Assembly: GCA_904501945.1 (NCBI GenBank)
Contig: CAJGCU010000113.1
Location: forward strand, 1-6,155
Direction: 5' to 3'
Source: an uncultured Bacteroidaceae bacterium
GTDB taxonomy: Bacteria > Bacteroidota > Bacteroidia > Bacteroidales > Bacteroidaceae
DNA length: 6,155 bases
A program made the position numbers and the translations under genes. Below the pieces are notes generated by a model. It searched no databases, was not told where the DNA came from, and was given only the letters and a program-made list of their open reading frames with translations. Below, piece by piece: positions 1 through 5,564 of the stretch (within the stretch, counting starts at the first letter, position 1; each line of letters starts with the position of its first letter).

Positions 1-622
1 CAGTTGTGTCTTTAACGTCACGATAACATCCTGGCTGGTTTAGCTCGTGTGACGAAAGTCCTGTTCCTGCTGCTGGAGAATAAGGCTGAATGGTATATCC
101 TTTATAGAGCAGTTCCTTGTTATAGAGCTGCTTCAAAAGATACCACAAAGATTCGATGTATTTGTTATCGTAAGTGATGTAAGGATGTTCCATATCCACC
201 CAGTAACCCATCTTGTCAGTGAGTTCCTCCCACTCGTTGGTGTACATCATCACGTTCTTGCGGCAGGCATCATTGTAATCATCTACACTGATTTTCTTGC
301 CGATATCTTCCTTCGTAATGCCCATTTCCTTTTCCACCGACAATTCAACAGGAAGACCGTGTGTGTCCCATCCGGCTTTGCGTTTTACTTGGAAACCCTG
401 CATCGTCTTATAGCGGAGGAAAGTATCTTTAATTGTTCTGCCCATCACGTGGTGAATACCTGGATGTCCGTTGGCAGATGGTGGTCCTTCAAAAAAGATG
501 AATTGAGGACAGCCTTCGCGTTCCTCAATGCTTTTGTGGAATGTATTCTCTGCGTTCCACTGCTCCAAAACCTCCTTGTTCACGTCAGAGAGGTTCAGTT
601 TTGTTCTTTCTGTAAATTTCAT
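1..622 (-). CDS. ileS: Isoleucyl-tRNA synthetase, N-terminal part (cut by window edge)
   Basis: Class I aminoacyl-tRNA synthetase that charges tRNA-Ile with isoleucine in the cytoplasm. The first 207 codons are visible; the gene runs off the left edge, so most of the editing domain, the KMSKS loop and the anticodon-binding part are not seen. The protein starts MKFTERTKLNLSDVN, a normal family start. The nucleotide-binding entry is FFEGPPSANG (residues 43-52), followed by PGIHH at the HIGH position (54-58), then GWDTHGLPVE (84-93), a signature shared by IleRS/ValRS, and SSHEL (190-194) near the entry to the editing insertion. The signature motif is unusual: it reads G-I-H-H where canonical enzymes have H-I-G-H. 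The overall wording matches the eukaryote-like (type 2) IleRS found in Bacteroidota. The start is 72 bases after the pyrI stop with no obvious promoter or terminator between, so co-transcription with pyrBI is possible but not shown. Confidence 0.96.
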   Translation of the reverse strand, partial: MKFTERTKLNLSDVNKEVLEQWNAENTFHKSIEEREGCPQFIFFEGPPSANGHPGIHHVMGRTIKDTFLRYKTMQGFQVKRKAGWDTHGLPVELSVEKEMGITKEDIGKKISVDDYNDACRKNVMMYTNEWEELTDKMGYWVDMEHPYITYDNKYIESLWYLLKQLYNKELLYKGYTIQPYSPAAGTGLSSHELNQPGCYRDVKDTT

Positions 623-694
623 TATTGAGTAGTTGTTTAGTTCTTGGGTTGTTTGGCCGATTGATTTCCGTTCGAATAGAATCAAGCCATTAAT

Positions 695-1150
695 TTACTT
701 CAATTTAATATCTTTTAAATTCTGTTCTTTCCCGCAATAGCGGCATTTCAGCGTATCTGAATCCTTACGGTAGAAGACGGTCTTCATTGGCTCATTGTTG
801 GTAATGCACACAGGATTGGCGCATTTCACAATGTTGGTCAGCTCTTCGGGCAGTGTCACTTCACGTTTTTCTGCGACTTTGTAATCTTTGATGACAGTCA
901 GTCGAATGTTAGGACATACTACGGCCAACTTGCTGATTTCGGCTTCTGAAAAGAACTTGCCTGAAATCTTGATGAGTCCTTTTCTGCCCATCACTTGGCT
1001 TTCTAAGTTGTTGGCAATCACTACTTCTTCCTTGAATTTTTCCAAATCAAGCAGTTGTACTATTGTAAAAAGCTTGTCTGTTGGTATGTGGTCGATGACT
1101 GAGCCATTCTCTAATGCTGCTACCATCAAGTGTTCCTTGTTCTGTTCCAT
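695..1150 (-). CDS. pyrI: Aspartate carbamoyltransferase regulatory chain
   Basis: Regulatory subunit (151 aa, close to the 153 aa of E. coli PyrI) of aspartate transcarbamoylase. In the family it binds ATP, CTP and UTP through its N-terminal domain and holds catalytic trimers together through a C-terminal zinc domain. The N-terminal part (about residues 8-95) contains the family stretch NGSVIDHIP (15-23), where the nucleotide pocket lies. The zinc ligands are all present as CX4C plus CX2C: Cys110, Cys115, Cys136 and Cys139. It follows pyrB by 91 bases in the same direction, the usual pyrB-pyrI order, so the two chains probably come from one transcript. A 13-base odd palindrome, ATCAATAATTGAT, sits 2 bases before the start codon (1153-1165); its meaning is unknown. 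No clear Shine-Dalgarno site is seen, as is common in Bacteroidota. Confidence 0.97.
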   Translation of the reverse strand: MEQNKEHLMVAALENGSVIDHIPTDKLFTIVQLLDLEKFKEEVVIANNLESQVMGRKGLIKISGKFFSEAEISKLAVVCPNIRLTVIKDYKVAEKREVTLPEELTNIVKCANPVCITNNEPMKTVFYRKDSDTLKCRYCGKEQNLKDIKLK

Positions 1151-1241
1151 GTATCAATAATTGATGATAATTCGTTTCTTTTACTGAAATACCGCAAAAC
1201 ATAGTTCGGCGGAGACAATAATCATGAGTTTTTATTCTCTC

Positions 1242-2189
1242 TTATCCAATAATCGTTTTGTCATTTTTGATGTCTTCCAGCGTGATGCCCAGCACATCGC
1301 AAATCAGCGCTTCTCTGGCATATAGCCCATTTTGTGCTTGTTCAAAATAGTATGCGTGCTTCGAATCGTCTACATCATACTCAATCTCGTTCACACGTGG
1401 CAGAGGATGCAAAATTTTCATATTCTCTTTGCATTTACCCAGCATATCTGCTTTCAAGATGTAAGCATCCTTGACACGCTCATACTCCATCAAGTCTGTA
1501 AAACGCTCACGCTGCACACGAGTCATGTACAAGATATCTGCATCGGCAATAGTGTCTTCTGTAAAGTCTTGCTGCTCCACATAGCGAATGCCCATTTGCT
1601 GACAATAGAGCTTGTATTCTTCTGGCATTTCCAATTCTTTGGGTGCAATGAAATGGAAAGTGGGATTGTACCTGCGCATTGACATCAGCAGTGAGTGAAC
1701 GGTACGGCCATATTTCAAGTCGCCCACCATGTAGATGTTCAGGTTTTCCAATGTTCCTTGGGTCTTATAGATGGAATAGAGATCGAGCATCGTTTGCGAT
1801 GGGTGCAGATTTGAGCCGTCTCCGGCATTGATGATGGGCACATCGGTCACTTCACTGGCATACAGTGCAGCGCCCTCTAAACTGTGGCGCATCACAATCA
1901 CGTCAGCGTAATTGCTCACCATCTTGATGGTGTCTTTCAGTGTTTCTCCTTTCGATGAACTTGTAGCCTTTGGGTCTGTAAAGCCAATTACACGGGCACC
2001 CAAGCGATTTGCCGCAGTTTCAAACGAAAGTCGTGTACGAGTGCTTGGCTCGAAAAACAGTGTGGCTACAACCTTTCCTTTTAATAACTGGCGGTTGGGA
2101 TGCGCCTCAAACTCTGTTGCCATGTCGAGCAGATACTGAATCTTCTCCTTCCCGTAATCGGCAATCGAAACAATGCTCCTATTTCCCAT
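1242..2189 (-). CDS. pyrB: Aspartate carbamoyltransferase catalytic chain
   Basis: Cytoplasmic enzyme joining carbamoyl phosphate and L-aspartate to N-carbamoyl-L-aspartate, the committed step of de novo pyrimidine synthesis. At 315 aa it has the normal family length. Visible active-site elements: FFEPSTRTR (45-53, carbamoyl phosphate loop), Lys80 in SSSKGETL (the mobile 80s loop reaching into the neighbouring subunit), Arg101 in VMRH, HPSQTMLD (129-136), GDLKYGRTVHS (156-166), TRVQ (223-226, aspartate binding), HPLPR (261-265) and the C-terminal YFEQAQNGLYAR (281-292). The frame stays open upstream to 2462, but I start at the ATG at 2189 (MGNRSIVS) because this matches the family N terminus, and because the extra 91 codons are low-complexity, Phe-rich and cross the likely promoter. 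pyrI follows downstream, so the holoenzyme should be the allosteric, PyrI-containing type. Confidence 0.97.
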   Translation of the reverse strand: MGNRSIVSIADYGKEKIQYLLDMATEFEAHPNRQLLKGKVVATLFFEPSTRTRLSFETAANRLGARVIGFTDPKATSSSKGETLKDTIKMVSNYADVIVMRHSLEGAALYASEVTDVPIINAGDGSNLHPSQTMLDLYSIYKTQGTLENLNIYMVGDLKYGRTVHSLLMSMRRYNPTFHFIAPKELEMPEEYKLYCQQMGIRYVEQQDFTEDTIADADILYMTRVQRERFTDLMEYERVKDAYILKADMLGKCKENMKILHPLPRVNEIEYDVDDSKHAYYFEQAQNGLYAREALICDVLGITLEDIKNDKTIIG

Positions 2190-2331
2190 AATTGCAAATG
2201 ATACTTTTAGTTCTTGTATATCTATCCTGTTCTGTATTTTCTTTAATTTCCGTATGGTAGTTTTTTCGTAAGCGACTTCTATGTGATTTACATATCCATA
2301 CTGAAATAAAAAAGAAAGCCAAAAGGTGCTT

Positions 2332-2349
2332 AAAAATCGTACAAAGGTA
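2332..2349 (-). promoter_or_regulatory. Probable pyrB -7 box and transcription start
   Basis: Read on the minus strand, TACCTTTG (2349 down to 2342) is an exact match to the Bacteroidota -7 consensus TAnnTTTG. It is the only such match I found on this strand between the terminator at 2612 and pyrB. I see no good TTTG -33 element at the expected distance; that position is a T-rich tract. The start site would fall a few bases downstream, around the G or A of GATTTTT (2338-2332), giving a leader of about 145-150 bases before the pyrB ATG. The exact start is inferred. Confidence 0.55.
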
Positions 2350-2384
2350 CAAAAAAAAATATAAAAAAATGAAGCATTGTGCAT

Positions 2385-2423
2385 TATCTTTGTTAAAGAC
2401 GGGAAAATAACATTGTAGCTTTG
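2385..2423 (+). promoter_or_regulatory. Two plus-strand -7-like boxes, possible divergent promoter
   Basis: TATCTTTG (2385-2392) and TAGCTTTG (2416-2423) both fit TAnnTTTG on the plus strand. The TTTG inside the first lies 23 bases before the second, slightly long for the -33/-7 arrangement. They point away from pyrB towards the palindromic terminator at 2612-2669, with no open frame worth naming between. In AT-rich DNA such 6-of-8 patterns arise by chance, so a real promoter is only a possibility. Confidence 0.2.
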
Positions 2424-2568
2424 ACGGAAAAGTGTCAAATTGCTTGTAAGTACAAATAACATATTGAATTTTACTCCTAAATCGATATGCTCGTATCTGT
2501 TTAATGTGAATCTGGATATACAACGTTTCTCTCAGTTCTCGACATCCATTTCTCATTGTCGAAAACAA

Positions 2569-2595
2569 GTTTTGCAAAACAAGGATTGAATCCTT
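2569..2595. repeat. Two adjoining short palindromes
   Basis: GTTTTGCAAAAC (2569-2580) is a perfect 12-base palindrome. It is followed without a gap by AAGGATTGAATCCTT (2581-2595), two 7-base arms around one central G. They lie 16 bases before the large palindrome at 2612. The second could fold only poorly as RNA, since a one-base loop is too short, so protein binding to DNA is more plausible than a hairpin. No function can be assigned. Confidence 0.6.
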
Positions 2596-2611
2596 ATGAG
2601 TTCACTGTGTG

Positions 2612-2669
2612 CATAATATTCAAAACACCGCGTTTGAAAATTTTCATACGCGGTGTTTTGAATATTATG
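2612..2669. terminator. Large palindromic hairpin, probable bidirectional terminator
   Basis: The outer arms, 2612-2632 and 2649-2669, are perfect 21-base inverted repeats containing AAAACACCGCG and CGCGGTGTTTT. The inner 16 bases are also palindromic (TGAAAATTTTCA at 2635-2646), so the whole 58 bases form one symmetric structure with a single T/T mismatch at 2634/2647. The GC-rich core flanked by A-run and T-run gives a usable U-run in either direction, as in Rho-independent terminators. On the minus strand it would end the transcript coming from uxaA, the antiporter and the esterase, 375 bases after the esterase stop, and insulate pyrB. On the plus strand it could end a short RNA from around 2400-2430. 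Confidence 0.75.
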
Positions 2670-2703
2670 TAGGCGGTGAATGCTAAAATGGCTTTCGATG
2701 ATA

Positions 2704-2877
2704 TCAGTGCGTAAGATTAGCAAATTCAAAAGAAACTTGGAATTCCAAAGCGAACAAACACTTGCTTATCAAGCGAGCAGACATCGAATCATGAAGCGAA
2801 TTTTCTTGGGCAAATAAAACGAACTCTCTTTCAAATGTTTGTTTCTTAAGGAAAATGCTGTCGGTCCTTGCAGCCAT
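2704..2877 (-). CDS. Weak candidate small ORF, 57 aa, unknown
   Basis: An ATG at 2877 opens 57 codons ending at TGA (2704-2706), starting MAARTDSIFLKKQ. I do not recognise it. The middle is mixed charged and polar, the end is rich in Phe and Leu (ALEFQVSFEF), and there is no signal peptide, membrane segment or cysteine motif. It lies 166 bases after the esterase stop and 34 bases before the terminator palindrome, which would suit the last gene of that transcript. Against it: no Shine-Dalgarno site or promoter, a length that chance easily produces, and palindromes within it. It may equally be untranslated 3' sequence. Confidence 0.15.
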   Translation of the reverse strand: MAARTDSIFLKKQTFEREFVLFAQENSLHDSMSARLISKCLFALEFQVSFEFANLTH

Positions 2878-3043
2878 TGTGTGAGGCTTACGTGAGTTTG
2901 CTATTGTCTGCGTCAGTTCAGTTCTGTCAATTTGTTGTATCCTTTTCCGTCTAATTTATGTTGTTAAATTTAGTGATGTGGGACACACCTGTTTTCTTCT
3001 ATTGAATAATCTCTAAAAATATAGGTGAAAAATCCTTTGTTCG

Positions 3044-4219
3044 CTATTTGAATAGGTATTGTGCGAATTCGTGTAGAGATTTACGCCACACTTGCCATTC
3101 ATGGTCGCCAGGGTAGGAGTTGAAACGTACCTCTACGCCGCCATCGCGCATCTTCTTTACGATGTTGCGTGTGTATTTGATACGTGGGTCTTGTTCGCCG
3201 CAGCTGATGAAGAATACGTCAAACTGCTTGTTAAAAGTTTTGGTGTCGGTCATCATGCCAGGGACTTCTTTTTCTAAGTCAAAATTGGATGCTCCAGAAA
3301 TGCCTCCGAACATGCCAGTAGAGAATACGCCTACGTTGGCAAATATTTCAGGGTCACGCAGACCAATGTAGAATGACTGCCCGCCACCCATTGAGAGACC
3401 GCACATGGCACGGTTTTTGCGGTCTTTCTTGACACGGTAGTTCTTTTCCACAAATGGCAAAACATTTTCCAGAAGCTCGCTGCGGAAGGTTTGCATGCCT
3501 TGCCAGCTGTAGCCACCTCCCATGCCGCCATTGCGTGACTGTACGTTGCTGTTGGAACTCACAACAATCATTGGTACGGCTTTCCCTGCCGCAATCAGGT
3601 TGTCCATAATCTGTGCAGTACGACCTTGTTCCATCCATCCGCGATGGTCTTCACCGCCGCCATGCTGGATATAGACCACTGGGTACTCTTGTTTGTTTTC
3701 GTTGTATCCTGCAGGGGTATAAATCATCAGCGGACGCCATGACTCATCTACTTGGGAATAGTAATGAACTGTACGCACTTCGCCGCGAGGTACATCTTGT
3801 ACTTCAAAATCTTCCATTCCAGGCTCTGAAATTTCAATGGCGCTTGACCATCGGCTGCATCCGTAGAATGTTTGACTGGCAGGGTCTGACACTGACACCC
3901 CATCCACAATCAACGAATAGTAGTGGAATCCTGGCACCTGTGGCTTGGTGGTTAATGTCCATGTGCCATCATCAGACTTGGTCATATCATATTTGGTGCC
4001 ACCCAAGTCTATTTGTATCTTCTGTGCTTGAGGAGCATTTGCGCGAAACATCACACTGTTGTCTGATAAAACTCGTGGATAGGAATTGCGATTGATGTTT
4101 GTTACAGGGGCATATGATTCTTCAGGGAAACTTTCTCCGCGGAATCTTTGAGCTGCTGCGTGAGTGCAGCAAACTGCCGTTAACATGACGGCAAGCATTG
4201 TTCTGGAAGTTTTCATCAT
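3044..4219 (-). CDS. Secreted CBM48-CE1 type esterase, probable feruloyl esterase
   Basis: Probable secreted or periplasmic carbohydrate esterase of the esterase D/CE1 family, 391 aa. Residues 1-23 form a signal peptide (MMKTSR, hydrophobic core, cleavage likely after AAA). Residues of about 45-130 look like an early-set/CBM48-type beta-sandwich (VMFRANAPQAQKIQI, GTWTLT, FHYYSLIVDG), and about 145-391 is an alpha/beta hydrolase. The domain has YIQHGGGE (183-190), the nucleophile elbow GLSMGG with Ser276, a likely acid Asp344 in CGEQDPR, and His373 in GDHEW, giving a full Ser-Asp-His triad. Prevotella and Bacteroides relatives of this layout release ferulate from arabinoxylan; the substrate here is inferred, and acetyl or other xylan esters are possible. 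The start could be the ATG at 4219 or the adjoining ATG at 4216. It sits 68 bases after the antiporter gene, in the same direction. A C7A8 tract lies 12-26 bases before the start. Confidence 0.88.
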   Translation of the reverse strand: MMKTSRTMLAVMLTAVCCTHAAAQRFRGESFPEESYAPVTNINRNSYPRVLSDNSVMFRANAPQAQKIQIDLGGTKYDMTKSDDGTWTLTTKPQVPGFHYYSLIVDGVSVSDPASQTFYGCSRWSSAIEISEPGMEDFEVQDVPRGEVRTVHYYSQVDESWRPLMIYTPAGYNENKQEYPVVYIQHGGGEDHRGWMEQGRTAQIMDNLIAAGKAVPMIVVSSNSNVQSRNGGMGGGYSWQGMQTFRSELLENVLPFVEKNYRVKKDRKNRAMCGLSMGGGQSFYIGLRDPEIFANVGVFSTGMFGGISGASNFDLEKEVPGMMTDTKTFNKQFDVFFISCGEQDPRIKYTRNIVKKMRDGGVEVRFNSYPGDHEWQVWRKSLHEFAQYLFK

Positions 4220-4231
4220 TGTATTTGTCTA

Positions 4232-4246
4232 TTTTTTTTGGGGGGG
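4232..4246. repeat. Adjoining homopolymer runs T8-G7 before the esterase start
   Basis: The plus strand has 8 T (4232-4239) followed directly by 7 G (4240-4246); in the mRNA sense this is C7 then A8. It lies in the 68-base gap between the antiporter stop and the esterase ATG, ending 12 bases before that ATG, within the ribosome-loading zone. Runs of this kind are prone to slippage, so length changes could alter translation or promoter spacing. Slippage is not shown by a single sequence. Confidence 0.7.
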
Positions 4247-4287
4247 CTATTCTTTTAATTAACAGAATAAAAATCTGAGTATGTTTT

Positions 4288-5544
4288 TCATTTTTCTGTT
4301 CGATGATGGAAGCAGATGGCCAGCAGGAGTGCTATGCCAATGAGCATGGGGTAGTAGAGGTGAGAGATGATGGCAATAGGATTCACGTAGGAAAGTCCTG
4401 CTGCTATGAGCACTTGTGCGCCATAGGGGAGAATGCCTTGCGTGAAACAAGAGGCTGTGTCAAGAATAGACGCGGATCTGCGGGGGTCTATATGAAGTCG
4501 TTTGGCTATGTCTTTGGCAATGGGACCTGTTGTGATGATGGCAACAGTGTTGTTCGCAGTACAGACGTTGACGAGGCATGTTAATGCTGCAATACTTAGT
4601 TCGCCACCTTTTTGCCCTTTGATGCGCTTCGTTAAAGCCTTAATGATGAGGTCGATTCCGCCGTTATGACGGATTACTTCAAACATTCCTCCAGCAAGAA
4701 TCGTGACAATGATGAGTTCGGACATTCCCATCATGCCTTCGTTCATGGCTGCAAGCCAACCGAATATGCTGTATGAATGGAATGCGATGCCAATGATGCC
4801 TGTAAGGAGAGTTCCGATACTTAAAGTGAGAAGTACATTCATACCGCAGATAGCGAGAATGACGACGGCGAGGTAGGGAAGTACAAGCCAAAAATTGACT
4901 TCGTTGATATGGGTAAGCGTAGTAGCTTGTTTGCCTAAGAAGAAGTAAATGATGAGCATGAGCAGAGCAACAGGAGCCACAATGCGTATGTTGGTACGGA
5001 ACTTGTCCTTCATGCTGCATCCTTGTGTTTGGGTGGCGACGATGGTTGTGTCGCTGATAAAGGATAGATTATCGCCAAAATAGGTGCCGCCCACAACGAG
5101 GCCAACCATCAATGGTGTACTGATTCCTGATTGTTGGGCAATGCCGACTGCCAATGGCGTGAGAGCTGCAATCGTTCCACAGCTGGTGCCGATGCTGAGG
5201 GATATGAAGCACGATGCTAAAAAGATGCCTGGTAAAATAGTTTGTTCTGGCAAGTATTTTAACGCGAGGTTCACAGTGGCGTCCACTGCTCCCATTGTCT
5301 TTGCTGATGCAGCAAAAGCGCCAGCAAGGATGAAGATGGCAAGCATGAGTACCATAGTGGAGTTACCAGACCCTTTAGCGAATATCTTGATGCGCTCGGT
5401 CATCGTTCCTTTTAAGGTTAGCAGTGCATAGATGGAGCTGAAGAGAAATGCTACAGCTATGGGAACAGCATAAAAATCTTGCGCTATAATGCTGGTGGCA
5501 AGATAAAGAATGAGGAAAACTAAGAGAGGGCTTAGTGCTTTCAT
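4288..5544 (-). CDS. NhaC-family Na+/H+ antiporter-like membrane protein
   Basis: Inner-membrane transporter of the NhaC family (ion transporter superfamily), 418 aa with roughly ten or more hydrophobic segments, for example residues 5-21, 26-44, 63-83, 103-126, 188-203, 217-255 and 393-412. Family features are SIGTSCGT (117-124) and GGTYFGDNLSFISDTT (152-167), the conserved polar motif seen in NhaC-type proteins. It probably exchanges Na+ for H+, but family member MleN of Bacillus subtilis swaps malate and lactate, so an organic-acid substrate is also possible. It begins 20 bases after the uxaA stop, with AGAAAAAG just before the ATG, so it is very likely co-transcribed with altronate dehydratase; this hints at a role in uronate metabolism or in ion balance during acid production. 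At 418 aa it is a little shorter than many NhaC proteins but appears complete. Confidence 0.88.
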   Translation of the reverse strand: MKALSPLLVFLILYLATSIIAQDFYAVPIAVAFLFSSIYALLTLKGTMTERIKIFAKGSGNSTMVLMLAIFILAGAFAASAKTMGAVDATVNLALKYLPEQTILPGIFLASCFISLSIGTSCGTIAALTPLAVGIAQQSGISTPLMVGLVVGGTYFGDNLSFISDTTIVATQTQGCSMKDKFRTNIRIVAPVALLMLIIYFFLGKQATTLTHINEVNFWLVLPYLAVVILAICGMNVLLTLSIGTLLTGIIGIAFHSYSIFGWLAAMNEGMMGMSELIIVTILAGGMFEVIRHNGGIDLIIKALTKRIKGQKGGELSIAALTCLVNVCTANNTVAIITTGPIAKDIAKRLHIDPRRSASILDTASCFTQGILPYGAQVLIAAGLSYVNPIAIISHLYYPMLIGIALLLAICFHHRTEK

Positions 5545-5564
5545 CTTTTTCTGGTCAGTTTTAA

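Larger units (their letters stand above)
2190..3043. other. Long intergenic region between pyrB and the esterase gene
   Basis: These 854 bases carry no gene I recognise. From the pyrB side they hold a leader of about 150 bases, the likely pyrB -7 box (2342-2349), two plus-strand -7-like boxes (2385-2423), two short palindromes (2569-2595), a 58-base near-perfect palindrome that looks like a terminator (2612-2669), and a weak 57-codon ORF (2704-2877). A further 12-base palindrome, TTGGAATTCCAA, lies at 2737-2748, and a 7-base stem with a 3-base loop at 2761-2777. From 2878 to 3043 I see nothing beyond AT-rich sequence. There is no tRNA-like fold, insertion-sequence end or CRISPR repeat. The esterase stop has no hairpin directly after it, so its transcript may run about 375 bases to the palindrome. 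Confidence 0.7.

Noticed and set aside
185..628. Plus-strand frame of 147 codons opposite ileS
   Set aside because: It is the mirror of the conserved ileS coding sequence; the minus-strand product has clear synthetase motifs.
1153..1165. Odd palindrome ATCAATAATTGAT just before the pyrI start as an operator
   Set aside because: Short and AT-rich, in an operon-internal position; expected by chance, with no known regulator match.
1151..1241. TATGTTTTG on the minus strand as a possible pyrI promoter
   Set aside because: It has one base too many for TAnnTTTG and no -33 element; pyrI is more simply read through from pyrB.
2190..2462. In-frame upstream extension of pyrB by 91 codons to an ATG at 2462
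   Set aside because: The added residues are Phe-rich and low in complexity, are not part of the PyrB family, and would place the likely -7 box inside the gene; ATG at 2189 matches the family N terminus.
2179..2577. Minus-strand 132-codon frame from a TTG start overlapping the pyrB start
   Set aside because: It looks like translated AT-rich leader DNA, begins only with TTG, overlaps pyrB in another frame and shows no domain.
2910..2935. TTGACA on the minus strand (near 2930) resembling an E. coli -35 box
   Set aside because: No matching -10 box at 17 bases, and Bacteroidota sigma factors use a different consensus.
3613..4095. Plus-strand frame of 160 codons opposite the esterase gene
   Set aside because: Antisense shadow of a gene with an intact signal peptide and catalytic triad; the product has no recognisable domain.
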